The notes: generated from the sequence alone by a model not told the origin. Shown: positions 25,766 through 35,919, counted from the stretch's first letter. The stretch: 64,000 nucleotides of DNA from Micromonospora sp. WMMD1102 (GCF_029626265.1 NZ_JARUBN010000001.1:3596001-3660000), one strand, 5' to 3'. Made by a program: numbers and translations.

Positions 25766-27361
25766 ATGGGAATCATGGGGCAGATGCAGCGGGCGCACGC
25801 ACAGCAGGTGCACGCGCGGCAACGAGCATCCACCACCCCGTACCAGCAGCACCAGCAGATGCTCTGGGAGGCCGAGCACGCCCGGCGGGCCGCCGAGCGG
25901 GCGGCGGAGGCGGACGAGCGGGAACGCCGGCGGCTCTACGTCGAGGCCCGGACGGCCCGGGTCAGGGCCGCCAACGCCAACCTCCAGTCCCAGCTGGACG
26001 AGCTGGACAACCTGCTCCGGACCACCCTCGCCATCGACGACCACATCGACCTGCAACGGCTGAAGAAGCAGGCCGACTATCCGGAGTTCACCCCCGGTGA
26101 GCTGGGCATGCCGCTGCGGGCGCCGGACTGGCGCAGGTTCGCCCCGCCCGAGCCGAACGCGATCGGCAAGATGTTCGGCGGTGAGGGCCGCTACCAGCAG
26201 TTGCTGACCGAGGCGGAGCAGGCGTTCGAGAAGGCCAAGGCCAAGCACGCCGCCGGCGAGGCGGCCCGGCAGCAGCGACTGGCCCAGGCACGGCGGAAGT
26301 ACGACCAGCACTGTCAGCAACTCGACGCCCAGGTCAGCAGCCACAACGACGAGATCGACAGGTTCGGCGCCGCACTGGCCGCCGCCGAGCCGAACGCCGT
26401 GGTGAAGTACTTCGGACTGGTGCTCGGCAACTCGGTGTACCCGGAGGACTTCCCGCAGCGCTACCGGCTCGCCTACGTCCCGGACTCCCGGCTGATCGTC
26501 GTGGAGTACCTGCTGCCGACCGTCGCCGTCGTGCCGAAGGTGCGGGAGTACCGCTACGACAAGGCGGGTGACGAGGTGCAGACCGTGGCCCGCCCGGCCG
26601 ACGAGGTCCAGCGGCGGTACGCCGACGTGATCACCCAGGTGGCGCTGCGTACCGTGCACGAGCTGTTCGAGGCCGACCGTACCCGGCTGGTGGAGACGAT
26701 CGTCTTCAACGGCATCGTCGAGACCACCCACCCGGGCACCGGACAGGCGGTCCGGCCGTGCCTGGTGACCCTGCGAACCAGCCGGGACGCCTTCACCGCG
26801 ATCAACCTGGCCAAGGTCGACCCGGCGGCCTGCCTGCGGCACCTGCGGGCCACCCTGTCGTCCCGACCGGAAGAGCTGGTCCCGGTACACCCGGTGCTGG
26901 AGTTCGACGTGGTCGACAAGCGCTTCGTCGACGAGGTGGACGTGCTGGCCGACCTGGACCAGCGGCCCAACCTGCACAAGTTGAGCCGGACCGAGTTCGA
27001 GGACCTGATCCGGAACCTCTTCGGCCGGCTCGGCCTGGAGATCCGGACGACCCGGGCGGCGCCGGACGGCGGCATCGACTGCGTCGCCTTCGACCCGCGC
27101 CCGATCTTCGGTGGCAAGGTGGTCATCCAGGCCCGGCGGCACCGGGGCACCATGGACGTCTCGGCGGTGCGGGACCTCTTCGGCACGGTGCTGGGCGAGG
27201 GGGCCACCAAGGGCATCCTGGTGACCACCAGCGGCTACGGGCCGGACTCGTTCGAATTCGCCTCCGGCAAGCCGCTTGAGCTGATCGACGGCTCCAACCT
27301 GCTGCACCTGCTGGCCGAGCACGCCGAGGTACGCGCCCGGATCGACCCGAACGAGCGCTGA
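25766..27361 (+). CDS. Mrr-type restriction endonuclease-like protein with coiled-coil N-terminus
   Basis: A 531-residue protein. Residues about 20-90 and 150-200 are charged heptad-like helices (Ala/Glu/Arg-rich coiled coils). The central region (about 205-400, VVKYFGLVLGNSVYPEDFPQ onward) is of unknown fold. The C-terminal 110 residues are an Mrr_cat PD-(D/E)xK domain: LSRTEFEDLIRNLFGRLG, then APDGGIDCVAFD, then VVIQARRHRGTMDVSAVRDL (the family usually has QAKR; here QAR). It could cleave modified DNA or act in phage defence or DNA repair. No methylase lies beside it. GGGGA precedes the ATG at 25766. Confidence 0.8.
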   Translation: MGIMGQMQRAHAQQVHARQRASTTPYQQHQQMLWEAEHARRAAERAAEADERERRRLYVEARTARVRAANANLQSQLDELDNLLRTTLAIDDHIDLQRLKKQADYPEFTPGELGMPLRAPDWRRFAPPEPNAIGKMFGGEGRYQQLLTEAEQAFEKAKAKHAAGEAARQQRLAQARRKYDQHCQQLDAQVSSHNDEIDRFGAALAAAEPNAVVKYFGLVLGNSVYPEDFPQRYRLAYVPDSRLIVVEYLLPTVAVVPKVREYRYDKAGDEVQTVARPADEVQRRYADVITQVALRTVHELFEADRTRLVETIVFNGIVETTHPGTGQAVRPCLVTLRTSRDAFTAINLAKVDPAACLRHLRATLSSRPEELVPVHPVLEFDVVDKRFVDEVDVLADLDQRPNLHKLSRTEFEDLIRNLFGRLGLEIRTTRAAPDGGIDCVAFDPRPIFGGKVVIQARRHRGTMDVSAVRDLFGTVLGEGATKGILVTTSGYGPDSFEFASGKPLELIDGSNLLHLLAEHAEVRARIDPNER

Positions 27362-27390
27362 GGCACCACCGGCCAGGCACGGCGGGTGGT

Positions 27391-27843
27391 TCAGTCGGTG
27401 CCGGCGGTGCGCCGGTCGTACGCCTCCCGGGCGGCGGCGATCGCCTGCCGGTGCCGTTCCGCCCAGCCGGTCAGCACCAGCAGCGAGTCGTAGAGTTCCC
27501 GGGCCATCTCGGTGGCGACGTACTCGACCCGGGGCGGGACGGTGGGGTAGGTGGTCCGCACCAGCAGCCCGTCGCGTTCGAGGTTGCGCAGGGTGAGGGT
27601 GAGCATCCGCCGGCTGATCCCCTCGACCGAGCGCTCCAGCTCGGTGAAGCGGACGGGGCCCCGGCTCGCCTGGATGATGATCCCGATGCTCCACTTGCCG
27701 CCGACCCGGTCCAGTACCTCGCGCACCGTGCAGGCCGGGACGTGCTCGCCGGAACAGGACTGCTGCCGATCGTCGCCGCCCACCGCCGGCCCCGGCCGCA
27801 CGTCCGACCGTGCCTCCGGCCGCGCCTTCGGCTGCTCGGTCAT
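27391..27843 (-). CDS. HxlR-family transcriptional regulator
   Basis: A 150-residue winged-helix regulator. After a 35-residue variable lead the HxlR domain shows CTVREVLDRVGGKWSIGII, RFTELERSVEGISRRMLTLTLRNLERDGLL and RTTYPTVPPRVEYVAT. A cysteine (CSGEHVPAC) next to the domain start is a possible redox sensor, as in some HxlR/HypR proteins. The ATG at 27843 follows GGGGAGG. It is divergent from the acetate kinase homologue, with a GGTACGG/CCGTACC palindrome between them. Confidence 0.88.
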   Translation of the reverse strand: MTEQPKARPEARSDVRPGPAVGGDDRQQSCSGEHVPACTVREVLDRVGGKWSIGIIIQASRGPVRFTELERSVEGISRRMLTLTLRNLERDGLLVRTTYPTVPPRVEYVATEMARELYDSLLVLTGWAERHRQAIAAAREAYDRRTAGTD

Positions 27844-27886
27844 TGGTGCGCCTCCCCCTGCTCCGGCGGCAATGGTCACACGGGGC

Positions 27887-27908
27887 GGTACGGCCGCCAA
27901 CCCGTACC
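27887..27908. promoter_or_regulatory. Candidate HxlR operator
   Basis: GGTACGG (27887-27893) and CCGTACC (27902-27908) form a perfect inverted repeat with an 8-base centre, about 45-65 bases upstream of the HxlR gene start and in the 253-base divergent region with the acetate kinase homologue. No other gene is seen in that region. Confidence 0.5.
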
Positions 27909-28096
27909 CCCTGGCTACCCGCCCCGGCGCCGGCCGACGCCGTCCGGGAAGTCACCTGGCAGTACCGGTCGTACCGGCCCGAGCGGTCGATCGCGACCGG
28001 GAGGAAGCCGCCGATCGGCAAATTGCGCGGGCGTGGACTCCGGCGGGCCGGGTAACGGTAGGCACCGAAGACGCGGACCGGCGGAAGGAGGCACGG

Positions 28097-29221
28097 ATGC
28101 CTACCGGAACGAGCGGGCCGGGCGGCGGCCCGCCGGTGGTACTGACCGTGAACGCGGGTTCGTCAAGCCTCCGGCTCGACTACGTCCGGGCGGGCGAGGT
28201 CGTCGACGGCCTGGCCCGGGCCGAGCCACCCGGTTCGGCCGAGGGGGATCGGACGGTACGTGACTTCCTCGCCGCCCACGTCCCGCCGCACGCCGTCGGT
28301 CACCGACTGGTGCACGGCGGTGACCTGGTCCGCACCCCGACCCGGGTGGACGACACGCTCCGCGCCCAGCTCGACCAGCTGGGCACGCTCGCCCCGCTGC
28401 ACCTGCCGCCCGCGCTGCACCTGCTGGACCGGATCCGGGAACAACTGCCCGGCGTGCCGCAGGTGCTCTGCCCGGACACCGCCTTCCACGCCCAGCTGCC
28501 GACCCCGGCCGCCACCTACCCGCTGCCGGCGCCGTGGCGGGAGCGCTGGGGACTGCGCCGGTACGGCTTCCACGGCCTGTCGTACTCGTACGCCCTCCGT
28601 CGCAGCGCCGAGCTGCTCGACCGGCCGGTCGGCGGGCTCCAGCTCCTGCTGGCCCACCTCGGCGGCGGCGCCTCGGTCTGCGCGGTACGCGACGGCCGCA
28701 GCCTCGACACCTCGATGGGCTTCACCCCGCTGGACGGCATCCCGATGTCGAAGCGTTCCGGGGCGGTCGACCCGGGGATGCTGCTCTGGCTGCTGGCGGA
28801 CGACCGGCTCAGCCTGGCCGAGCTGTCCGAGGGGCTGAACTCCCGGTCCGGGTTGCTCGGCCTCTCCGGCGGTCGCTCCGACGACACCCGCGACCTGGTC
28901 GCCGCCGCCGGAGACGACCCGGCGGCGGCACTGGCGCTGGCGGTCTACGCCCACCGGGTACGCCGGGAACTGGCCGCCGCCGCCACCAGCCTGGACCGGC
29001 TGGACGCGCTGGTCTTCACCGGCGAGATCGGCTGGGACCAGCCCGAGGTGCGGCACGACGTCTGCGCCGGGCTCGGCCTGCTCGGCGTGACGCCGCCGCG
29101 GGGCGGCAACCCGGACGCCGACGCGATCGTCTCGGACCCCGGCGCCCTGGTGCCGGTGCTGGTCGTGCAACCACGGGAGGATCTGGAGGTCGCCGCCGAG
29201 ACACTGGCGACGCTGGGCTGA
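28097..29221 (+). CDS. ackA: Acetate/propionate kinase family protein
   Basis: A 374-residue member of the acetokinase family, slightly shorter than the usual 395-400. It would phosphorylate acetate or propionate with ATP. Conserved parts include VNAGSSSLR (N-terminal phosphate loop), GHRLVHGGD, CPDTAFHAQ (catalytic Asp), YGFHGLSY, LLAHLGGGAS and DGIPMSKRSGAVDPG. The late motif, usually GIGENS with a metal-binding Glu, reads TGEIGWDQPEVR, so that glutamate is displaced. GGAAGGAGG lies before the ATG at 28097. No phosphotransacetylase gene is adjacent. Confidence 0.8.
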   Translation: MPTGTSGPGGGPPVVLTVNAGSSSLRLDYVRAGEVVDGLARAEPPGSAEGDRTVRDFLAAHVPPHAVGHRLVHGGDLVRTPTRVDDTLRAQLDQLGTLAPLHLPPALHLLDRIREQLPGVPQVLCPDTAFHAQLPTPAATYPLPAPWRERWGLRRYGFHGLSYSYALRRSAELLDRPVGGLQLLLAHLGGGASVCAVRDGRSLDTSMGFTPLDGIPMSKRSGAVDPGMLLWLLADDRLSLAELSEGLNSRSGLLGLSGGRSDDTRDLVAAAGDDPAAALALAVYAHRVRRELAAAATSLDRLDALVFTGEIGWDQPEVRHDVCAGLGLLGVTPPRGGNPDADAIVSDPGALVPVLVVQPREDLEVAAETLATLG

Positions 29222-29291
29222 GGCGGCCCCGGGACCCACCCGATCGGTCCGCCTCCGGACCCGTTCGATCGTGACGTTCGGGCCGCTCGGC

Positions 29292-29459
29292 TCAGGCCAT
29301 CAGGCGGGTCAGGAAGTCGCCGATTCCCTGTGCGATCGCCATCAGGATCGCCCCGATCGTCTCGACGAGTTCGGCGGCACCGTCCGGCCGGAACGCGACG
29401 AAGAAAATCAGGAAACCCACGAAGAGCCAGGTAAGGACCTTCTTGGCAAGTACGGGCAT
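29292..29459 (-). CDS. Small membrane protein (55 residues)
   Basis: A 55-residue protein of which most is one membrane helix (VLTWLFVGFLIFFVAF) followed by an amphipathic tail (VETIGAILMAIAQGIGDFL). The ATG at 29459 has GGAGG at six-base spacing, which makes it convincing despite the size. Similar tiny proteins are widespread and uncharacterised in actinobacteria. The 231 bases between it and the divergent ltrA-like gene hold no other gene. Confidence 0.75.
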   Translation of the reverse strand: MPVLAKKVLTWLFVGFLIFFVAFRPDGAAELVETIGAILMAIAQGIGDFLTRLMA

Positions 29460-29680
29460 GTCTCCTCCGCTGGGGCCTCCCCCGTCTCGTACGACCACTT
29501 GAAGCCCCGGTGTCACGAGAGCTGGCGTACTCCGGCGATCGAGTGCTCGCATCCCCGTCCGGACCGACCCCAAACGACGCACGCGCTCCCGGCCCGGAGC
29601 AGCGTCCGACGAGCCCCCGTGCCGACTGTCGGAACAGTGGCGACTCGTTCCATAATCGCTCATTTCGTCGTTTAAACGGA

Positions 29681-29690
29681 TAGAATCCTG
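29681..29690 (+). promoter_or_regulatory. -10 element of a leaderless promoter for the LtrA gene
   Basis: TAGAAT (29681-29686) ends four bases before the ATG at 29691, which places the transcription start at or next to the start codon. There is no ribosome site before that ATG, so a leaderless transcript is the simplest reading. Confidence 0.6.
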
Positions 29691-30992
29691 ATGTCCTCGC
29701 CGGCCTCCGCTCTCGGGCAGGTCCAGGGAGCCAGGTCCAGCGAGCCGGACGATTCATCGGATGGAGGCAGGTTGACCAGCCCGTCCGGTCGGCCGGACGT
29801 CCTGCGCGGGCCGGAGGATTCCCGGGTCACCACCATCGAACTCTTCTTCGACGTGGTCTACGTGCTCGCCGTGACCCAGTTGACCGAACTGCTGCTGCAC
29901 CGGCTGCACCCGGCCGGCGCCGCCGGGGCCGCCGTGCTGCTGCTCGCCGTCTGGTGGGCCTGGGTGGACACCGCCTGGATCACCAACTGGTTCGACCCGG
30001 ACCAGCCGCGGGTACGGGTCCTCCTGATCGCGCTGATGGGGATCAGCCTGGTGATGTCCTCGGCGGTGCCCGAGGCGTACGGAGACCGGGGGCTCTGGTT
30101 CGCCGTGGCGTACGTGGCGCTGGCGGTGGGGCGTACGGTCTTCGTCGCGTCGGCCCTGACCCCACGCTCCAACCTGCACCGCAACTTCCAGCGGGTGCTG
30201 GTCTGGCGGATCTCTTCCGCGCCGCTCTGGCTGGCCGGCGGCTTCGCATCCGGTCCGCTCCGGCTCGGCCTGTGGGTGGCCGCGGTGGTCCTGGACACCA
30301 GCGCGGCCGCCTGCGACTTCTACGTGCCGGGGTGGGGCCGGTCCAGACCGACGGAGTGGGCGATCCACGGTTCGCACCTGGCCGAGCGGGCCCGGCTATT
30401 CGTGATCATCGCGCTGGGCGAGTCCATCCTGGTCACCGGCACCGACTTCGGCGCCCTGCGGCACGGCTGGACTCCTCTCGCCGCGCTGGTCAGCGCCTTC
30501 CTCGGCACCGTGGCGTTGTGGTGGATCTACTTCGACCGCAGCGCCGAGGCGGCCCGGTCCGTCATCGTCGCGGCCGAGGAGCCGGGCCGGCTCGGCCGGT
30601 CGGCGTACACCTATCTGCACATCCCGATGGTGGCCGGCATCATCGTCACCGCGGTCGGGGACGATCTCACCCTGCACGAGCCGACCGGGACGGCCGACGT
30701 GGCGGTGATCAGCACCGTACTCGGTGGCCCGGTGCTCTTCCTGGCCGGTTTCCTGCTGTTCAAGAGGGCGATCCTCGGCATACGCTCCCGCGTCCTCCTC
30801 GTCGCGGTCGTCGTGCTGGTCGCGCTCGGCCCGCTCGGACCGCTGCTGAGTCCGCTGGCGCTCTCCGCGGTGGCGACCGCGGTGGTCGCGACGGCGGTCG
30901 CCCGCAGCGCACTGCTCGCCGCCCGGCGAACCGCCCGGGATACCGGGACCGGGACCGGGACCGGGACGGGGAACGGTCGGCCGGCGCCGTAA
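29691..30992 (+). CDS. ltrA: Low-temperature-requirement A (LtrA) family membrane protein
   Basis: A 433-residue membrane protein of the LtrA family with about eleven to twelve membrane segments. Family blocks are TTIELFFDVVYVLAVTQLT near residue 47, WWAWVDTAWITNWFDPDQP, HLAERARLFVIIALGESILV and WWIYFDRSAE. The function is unknown beyond a cold-growth phenotype in Listeria. The start at 29691 is supported by a leaderless -10; a TTG at 29772 with GGAGG upstream is the alternative and would trim 27 residues. The C-terminus ends in a (TG)5 run encoded by a GGGACC repeat. Confidence 0.88.
   Translation: MSSPASALGQVQGARSSEPDDSSDGGRLTSPSGRPDVLRGPEDSRVTTIELFFDVVYVLAVTQLTELLLHRLHPAGAAGAAVLLLAVWWAWVDTAWITNWFDPDQPRVRVLLIALMGISLVMSSAVPEAYGDRGLWFAVAYVALAVGRTVFVASALTPRSNLHRNFQRVLVWRISSAPLWLAGGFASGPLRLGLWVAAVVLDTSAAACDFYVPGWGRSRPTEWAIHGSHLAERARLFVIIALGESILVTGTDFGALRHGWTPLAALVSAFLGTVALWWIYFDRSAEAARSVIVAAEEPGRLGRSAYTYLHIPMVAGIIVTAVGDDLTLHEPTGTADVAVISTVLGGPVLFLAGFLLFKRAILGIRSRVLLVAVVVLVALGPLGPLLSPLALSAVATAVVATAVARSALLAARRTARDTGTGTGTGTGNGRPAP
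30943..30974. repeat. GGGACC hexanucleotide repeat at the end of ltrA
   Basis: About five GGGACC/ACCGGG units encode Thr-Gly repeats at the C-terminus of the LtrA protein. Confidence 0.8.
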
Positions 30993-31037
30993 ATTTCGGG
31001 ATCCGGCACCCCGTCCTGACCTGCGATCCTCTCGCTC

Positions 31038-31051
31038 TGTCAGCGCTCACT
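31038..31051. promoter_or_regulatory. LacI-type operator upstream of the xylanase gene
   Basis: TGTCAGCGCTCACT fits the pattern TGTnAnCGnTnACA at every fixed position except the last. The same pattern precedes the GH51 gene at 45367, suggesting common control by a LacI-family repressor. Confidence 0.5.
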
Positions 31052-31118
31052 TCTCGCACCGACTGTGGATGACCTGGTGGAAGCCGGTGTTCCGCGCTCA
31101 CCGATTGCGCGGTAACAC

Positions 31119-31135
31119 TCCGGAACCGTTCCGGA
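31119..31135. promoter_or_regulatory. Perfect 17-bp palindrome upstream of the xylanase gene
   Basis: TCCGGAAC-C-GTTCCGGA, two perfect 8-bp arms around one base, placed just upstream of TTGACC (31140). A probable operator for an unidentified dimeric regulator. Confidence 0.55.
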
Positions 31136-31182
31136 AACATTGACCCTCCGAGATGACTACTGTAAAACTATAAATCCATTAA

Positions 31183-32673
<1,491 letters not shown>

Positions 32674-32685
32674 CGACCGACGGTC

Positions 32686-32727
32686 CCGCCGGCCCGTGTG
32701 GTGGTCCCGCACCGCACGGGCCGGCGG
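32686..32727 (+). terminator. Hairpin terminator after the xylanase gene
   Basis: CCGCCGGCCCGTG (32686-32698) pairs perfectly with CACGGGCCGGCGG (32715-32727), a 13-bp GC stem with a 16-base loop and no U tract, as usual for actinobacterial terminators. It starts 13 bases after the stop and lies between convergent genes. Confidence 0.7.
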
Positions 32728-32772
32728 TCACCCGCCCGCCGCTGCCGTCCCGTGCTGCTGTCCGGTACGGAG

Positions 32773-33369
32773 TCAGCCGGTACGGAGTCTCGCCCGCCAC
32801 GGATGGACCGGGTGCACCAGGGTCAGTGCGTCGTCGAGCCAGCGCCGGGCGGCATCGTCCAGCAGCGGCAGTGCGGTGGCGAAGTCCGCCTCGTCCTTCG
32901 TCCGGACGGCCTTCGCCTTGAACAGCAGCACCACCTCCGGCGCCAGGTACGGGACGCCAGCCGGATCGTGCCGGACGATCTCGGCGTACGGGCGGCGGAT
33001 CCGCTCGTCGCGCCGGCAGATCCAGACCTCCCCGTCGTGCGGCTCACGGAACACGTCCACCCGCCACCGCCCGATCGCCCGCTCGTAGGCCCAGGTCTGG
33101 TGGCTGGTCCGCATCGACTCGGAAGTCAGCGAGATCAGCCGGCCGTCGTGCGGTACGGCGAAGTCACAGTCGGCGAAACGTTGCCGCACCTCGTCGAACC
33201 GGTCCGCCGGGATGGCGATCTCCAGGTCGTCGTGCGGCCGGGAGGGTTCACCACGGCACAGGTCGATTGCCCAACCCGCCGCGACGCACCAGGGCACGTC
33301 CAGGCCGGCCAGCCGGTCGGCGACCACGGCCGGAGGCCAGGGCTGCCAGGCGTCCACGTCCGGCATCAT
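32773..33369 (-). CDS. ANT(2'')-like nucleotidyltransferase-fold protein
   Basis: A 198-residue protein resembling the aminoglycoside-2''-adenylyltransferase family. The active-site region is GLDVPWCVAAGWAIDLCRGE followed by RPHDDLEIAIP, which supplies the DD metal pair, and a later RWRVDVFRE supplies a further Asp. Chromosomal members are common in actinobacteria and mostly not resistance enzymes, so no substrate is assigned. It is convergent with the xylanase gene. Confidence 0.75.
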   Translation of the reverse strand: MMPDVDAWQPWPPAVVADRLAGLDVPWCVAAGWAIDLCRGEPSRPHDDLEIAIPADRFDEVRQRFADCDFAVPHDGRLISLTSESMRTSHQTWAYERAIGRWRVDVFREPHDGEVWICRRDERIRRPYAEIVRHDPAGVPYLAPEVVLLFKAKAVRTKDEADFATALPLLDDAARRWLDDALTLVHPVHPWRARLRTG

Positions 33370-33417
33370 CGCCCGACGGTAACCGATGCCCGCCCGTCCG
33401 CCCCCGGCACGGCCGGG

Positions 33418-34461
33418 TCAGGCCGACTGCCGGCGGACCAGATGGGTGTCCAGGAAGACGGCCGGCGAGGGAATCTCGTCGCCCCGGATCTGCGCCACCA
33501 GCAGGCGCGCCATCTCCGTGCCCATCGTGATCACGGGCTGGTGCACCGAGGTCAGCGGCGGGTTCGCGTGCAGCGCCAGCGAGGAGTCCTCGTAGCCGAC
33601 CACCGCCACGTCCTCCGGGATGCGCCGGCCGGCCTCGTGCAGCGCCTTCATCACCCCCAGCGCCATCAGGTCGGAAGCGGCGAAGACCGCGTCCAGGTCG
33701 GCCCGACGCTCCAACAGTCGGCGCATCGCCGCGAGGCCGCTGTTCGCGCTGAAGTCGCCGTACTCGATGAGGTCTTCGCGGACCGGGCGGCCATGCGCGG
33801 CGAACGCCTCCCGGTAACCGACCAGCCGGGTCACCCCGGCGCCCATGTCCTGCGGCCCGGCCACCGTGGCGACCGCCCGCCGGCCGATCCCGAGCAGGTA
33901 CTCGACCGCCTGCCGGGCACCGCCCGCGTTGTCGACGTCCACGAAGTACGCCGGTTGGGCGTCCGCGGCGAGCATCCGGGCCGGACGTCCACCCAGGACG
34001 GTCGGCAGTCCGCGTCGCATCAGCAGGCCGGGCAGCGGATCCGCGTCGTGCAGCGAGATCAGCATCACCCCGTCGACGTGCTGGTCGGTGAGCTGGTCCT
34101 CCATCTTCTCCCGCCCGCCGGGCGACTGGATCCAGGAGAGCCAGAGTTGCAGCGGGGTGTCGGCCAGGCCGGCGCTGACCCCCCGGGCGATACCGGCGAA
34201 GAACGGCTCGCCGAAGGCCCGCTCACCGGACTCGGAGATGACGAGCGCGACCGAGTCGGTCCGCTGGGTGACCAGAGCCCGGGCGGCACGGTTCGGCACG
34301 TACCCCAGCTCGCGGACCGCCGCCAACACCGCCGCCCGGACCGTCGGGCTGACCTGTGAGGAGTTGTTCACCACCCGGGAGGCGGTGCCCCGCCCGACGC
34401 CCGCGCGAGCCGCGACCTCGCTCAGGGTGGGCCTTCCTAGGTCGCGGCTGTGGGATCTCAT
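33418..34461 (-). CDS. LacI-family transcriptional regulator
   Basis: A 347-residue repressor. The DNA-binding helix-turn-helix and hinge are PTLSEVAARAGVGRGTASRV and VRAAVLAAVRELGYVPNRAA, followed by a sugar-binding periplasmic-type core (SVALVISESGERAFGEPFFA, DGVMLISLHD, VVGYEDSSLA). GGGAG precedes the ATG at 34461. Its own upstream region holds CATCGAT palindromes (34481, 34572) of LacI-operator type, consistent with autoregulation. It may also control the nearby glycoside hydrolase genes, which is inference. Confidence 0.9.
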   Translation of the reverse strand: MRSHSRDLGRPTLSEVAARAGVGRGTASRVVNNSSQVSPTVRAAVLAAVRELGYVPNRAARALVTQRTDSVALVISESGERAFGEPFFAGIARGVSAGLADTPLQLWLSWIQSPGGREKMEDQLTDQHVDGVMLISLHDADPLPGLLMRRGLPTVLGGRPARMLAADAQPAYFVDVDNAGGARQAVEYLLGIGRRAVATVAGPQDMGAGVTRLVGYREAFAAHGRPVREDLIEYGDFSANSGLAAMRRLLERRADLDAVFAASDLMALGVMKALHEAGRRIPEDVAVVGYEDSSLALHANPPLTSVHQPVITMGTEMARLLVAQIRGDEIPSPAVFLDTHLVRRQSA

Positions 34462-34477
34462 GGTCTGCTCCCGGACG

Positions 34478-34490
34478 TTGCATCGATCAA
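34478..34490. promoter_or_regulatory. LacI-type site, proximal to lacI start
   Basis: TTGCATCGATCAA centres on ATCGAT, with the outer T/A pairs of a LacI operator, 17-29 bases upstream of the regulator's start codon, covering its likely ribosome-site/transcript leader. Confidence 0.45.
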
Positions 34491-34566
34491 GGTGGGGCCA
34501 GGGTAGGCGGCTGCCGGACCGACCCGTGCCCGGCCGATGCACCGCGCCGACGCCACTCACCGAGGT

Positions 34567-34582
34567 TGTTACATCGATGATG
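34567..34582. promoter_or_regulatory. LacI-type site, distal
   Basis: TGTTACATCGATGATG contains the perfect 8-bp palindrome CATCGATG, with a left arm TGTTA typical of LacI operators. It lies about 110 bases upstream of lacI and sits in an AT-rich pocket. Confidence 0.5.
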
Positions 34583-34821
34583 ATATGGTTTCGATCCTGC
34601 TTTCGGTCCCGGCCGTCCGGCCCGTTCCGGCAGCGATCTGACCATGGACGGTGGAAACCGGCGCGACACCGAGGCGATGCCGTCGGGATCCGAGGTCGTC
34701 AAAGCCGTTCGCGGCACCGCGACACCTCCGGCGGGGTCCAGATCACCGGTGCCGTCGCGATCCTGATCGCGGTCGTGACCGTAACCGCAGCCGTGATCGC
34801 GGCCGGTAATCGCGCATAACC

Positions 34822-34857
<36 letters not shown>

Positions 34858-34865
34858 GAAGGAGC

Positions 34866-35852
34866 ATGGTGGCCCGGTTCGGCTGGTTTCTCGGCCACGA
34901 GGAGTGGCAGCCCGAGTCGCTGGTGACCCAGGCCCGGCGGGCCGAACAGGCGGGCTTCGACGCCGTGCTCGTCTCCGACCATCTCCAGCCCTGGGTGGAC
35001 GACGCCGGGTCGGCCGGGCACGGCTGGGCCACCCTGGGCGCGATCGCCGCGGCGACCCGGCGGGCCACCCTGGTCTCGGCGGTCGCCTGCCCGCTGTTCC
35101 GTCAGCATCCGGTGCTGGTGGCCCAGGCCGCCGCCACGCTCGACCGGCTCTCCGGCGGCCGGTTCGCCCTCGGGGTCGGCACCGGGGAGGGGATCAACGA
35201 GGCGCCGCTCGGCCGGTTCCCGGCGTACCCGGAGCGGCTGGCCCGGATGACCGAGGCAATCGGACTGCTCCGGCCGCTGCTGGCCGGCGAGACCGTCCGG
35301 CGGCCGGACGCGTCGTATTATCCCGTCCCGTCGTTCCGGCTGCACAGTCCGCCGCTGACCGGGGTGCCGGTATACCTGGCGGCGGCCGGTCCCCGCTCGG
35401 CGGCGACCGCCGGGCGGCTCGCCGACGGGGTGGTCAGCTCGGTCAAGGACCCCGAACGCACCGGACGGGAGGTGGTGGACGTGGCACGGGCGGCGGCCGG
35501 CGCGGCGGGACGTACGCCACCGCGGGTGGTGCTGAGCACCTTCGTCGTACTCGCCGACAGCGACGACGACGCGCTCCGGGCACTCCGCCCCTGGCGCGGG
35601 CTGCGTACTCCGGGCCGGCTGTCGGCGTCCAGCCCCGAGCAGCTTCGCCAGCGAGCCGACCGGATGGGCCGGGATGCGATCCTGGCCAGCTATCGGCGCG
35701 TCGGCGAGCCCCGGCAACTCCTCGATTTCTGCCAACTGCTGCTCGACCGGCTCCGCCCGGACGTGCTGGCCCTACAGGTGGCCGCGCCGGACGGCGGCGC
35801 CGCGCCGGAGCGCTTCGCCGGCCTTGTCGAGCGGCTGCGACAGCGGCTCTGA
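34866..35852 (+). CDS. LLM-class (F420-dependent type) oxidoreductase
   Basis: A 328-residue luciferase-like TIM-barrel enzyme close to the F420-dependent glucose-6-phosphate dehydrogenase group. Visible landmarks are RAEQAGFDAVLVSDHLQPW, the cofactor region HPVLVAQAAATLDRLSGGRF with GVGTGEGINE, and VPVYLAAAGPRSAATAGRLA. It would use reduced F420 (or FMN) for hydride transfer; the substrate is unknown. GAAGGAGC directly precedes the ATG at 34866 and immediately follows a hexamer repeat. Confidence 0.85.
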   Translation: MVARFGWFLGHEEWQPESLVTQARRAEQAGFDAVLVSDHLQPWVDDAGSAGHGWATLGAIAAATRRATLVSAVACPLFRQHPVLVAQAAATLDRLSGGRFALGVGTGEGINEAPLGRFPAYPERLARMTEAIGLLRPLLAGETVRRPDASYYPVPSFRLHSPPLTGVPVYLAAAGPRSAATAGRLADGVVSSVKDPERTGREVVDVARAAAGAAGRTPPRVVLSTFVVLADSDDDALRALRPWRGLRTPGRLSASSPEQLRQRADRMGRDAILASYRRVGEPRQLLDFCQLLLDRLRPDVLALQVAAPDGGAAPERFAGLVERLRQRL

Positions 35853-35919
35853 GCTGCGCCTCGACGCCCTCCCGGCCAGTGTGGACACGGTGCGCCGCCA
35901 TCGTTTCCGGGCACCCGAT

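Noticed and set aside
29772..29774. TTG with upstream GGAGG as the LtrA start
   Set aside because: Possible, but the spacing is only four bases and the ATG at 29691 has a well-placed -10 for leaderless translation; kept as an alternative only.
34643..34819. Short frames in the lacI-LLM spacer, one with a Val/Ala/Ile-rich end
   Set aside because: No start with a ribosome site, and the hydrophobic stretch is produced by GATCGCG/GTGACC-type repeats.
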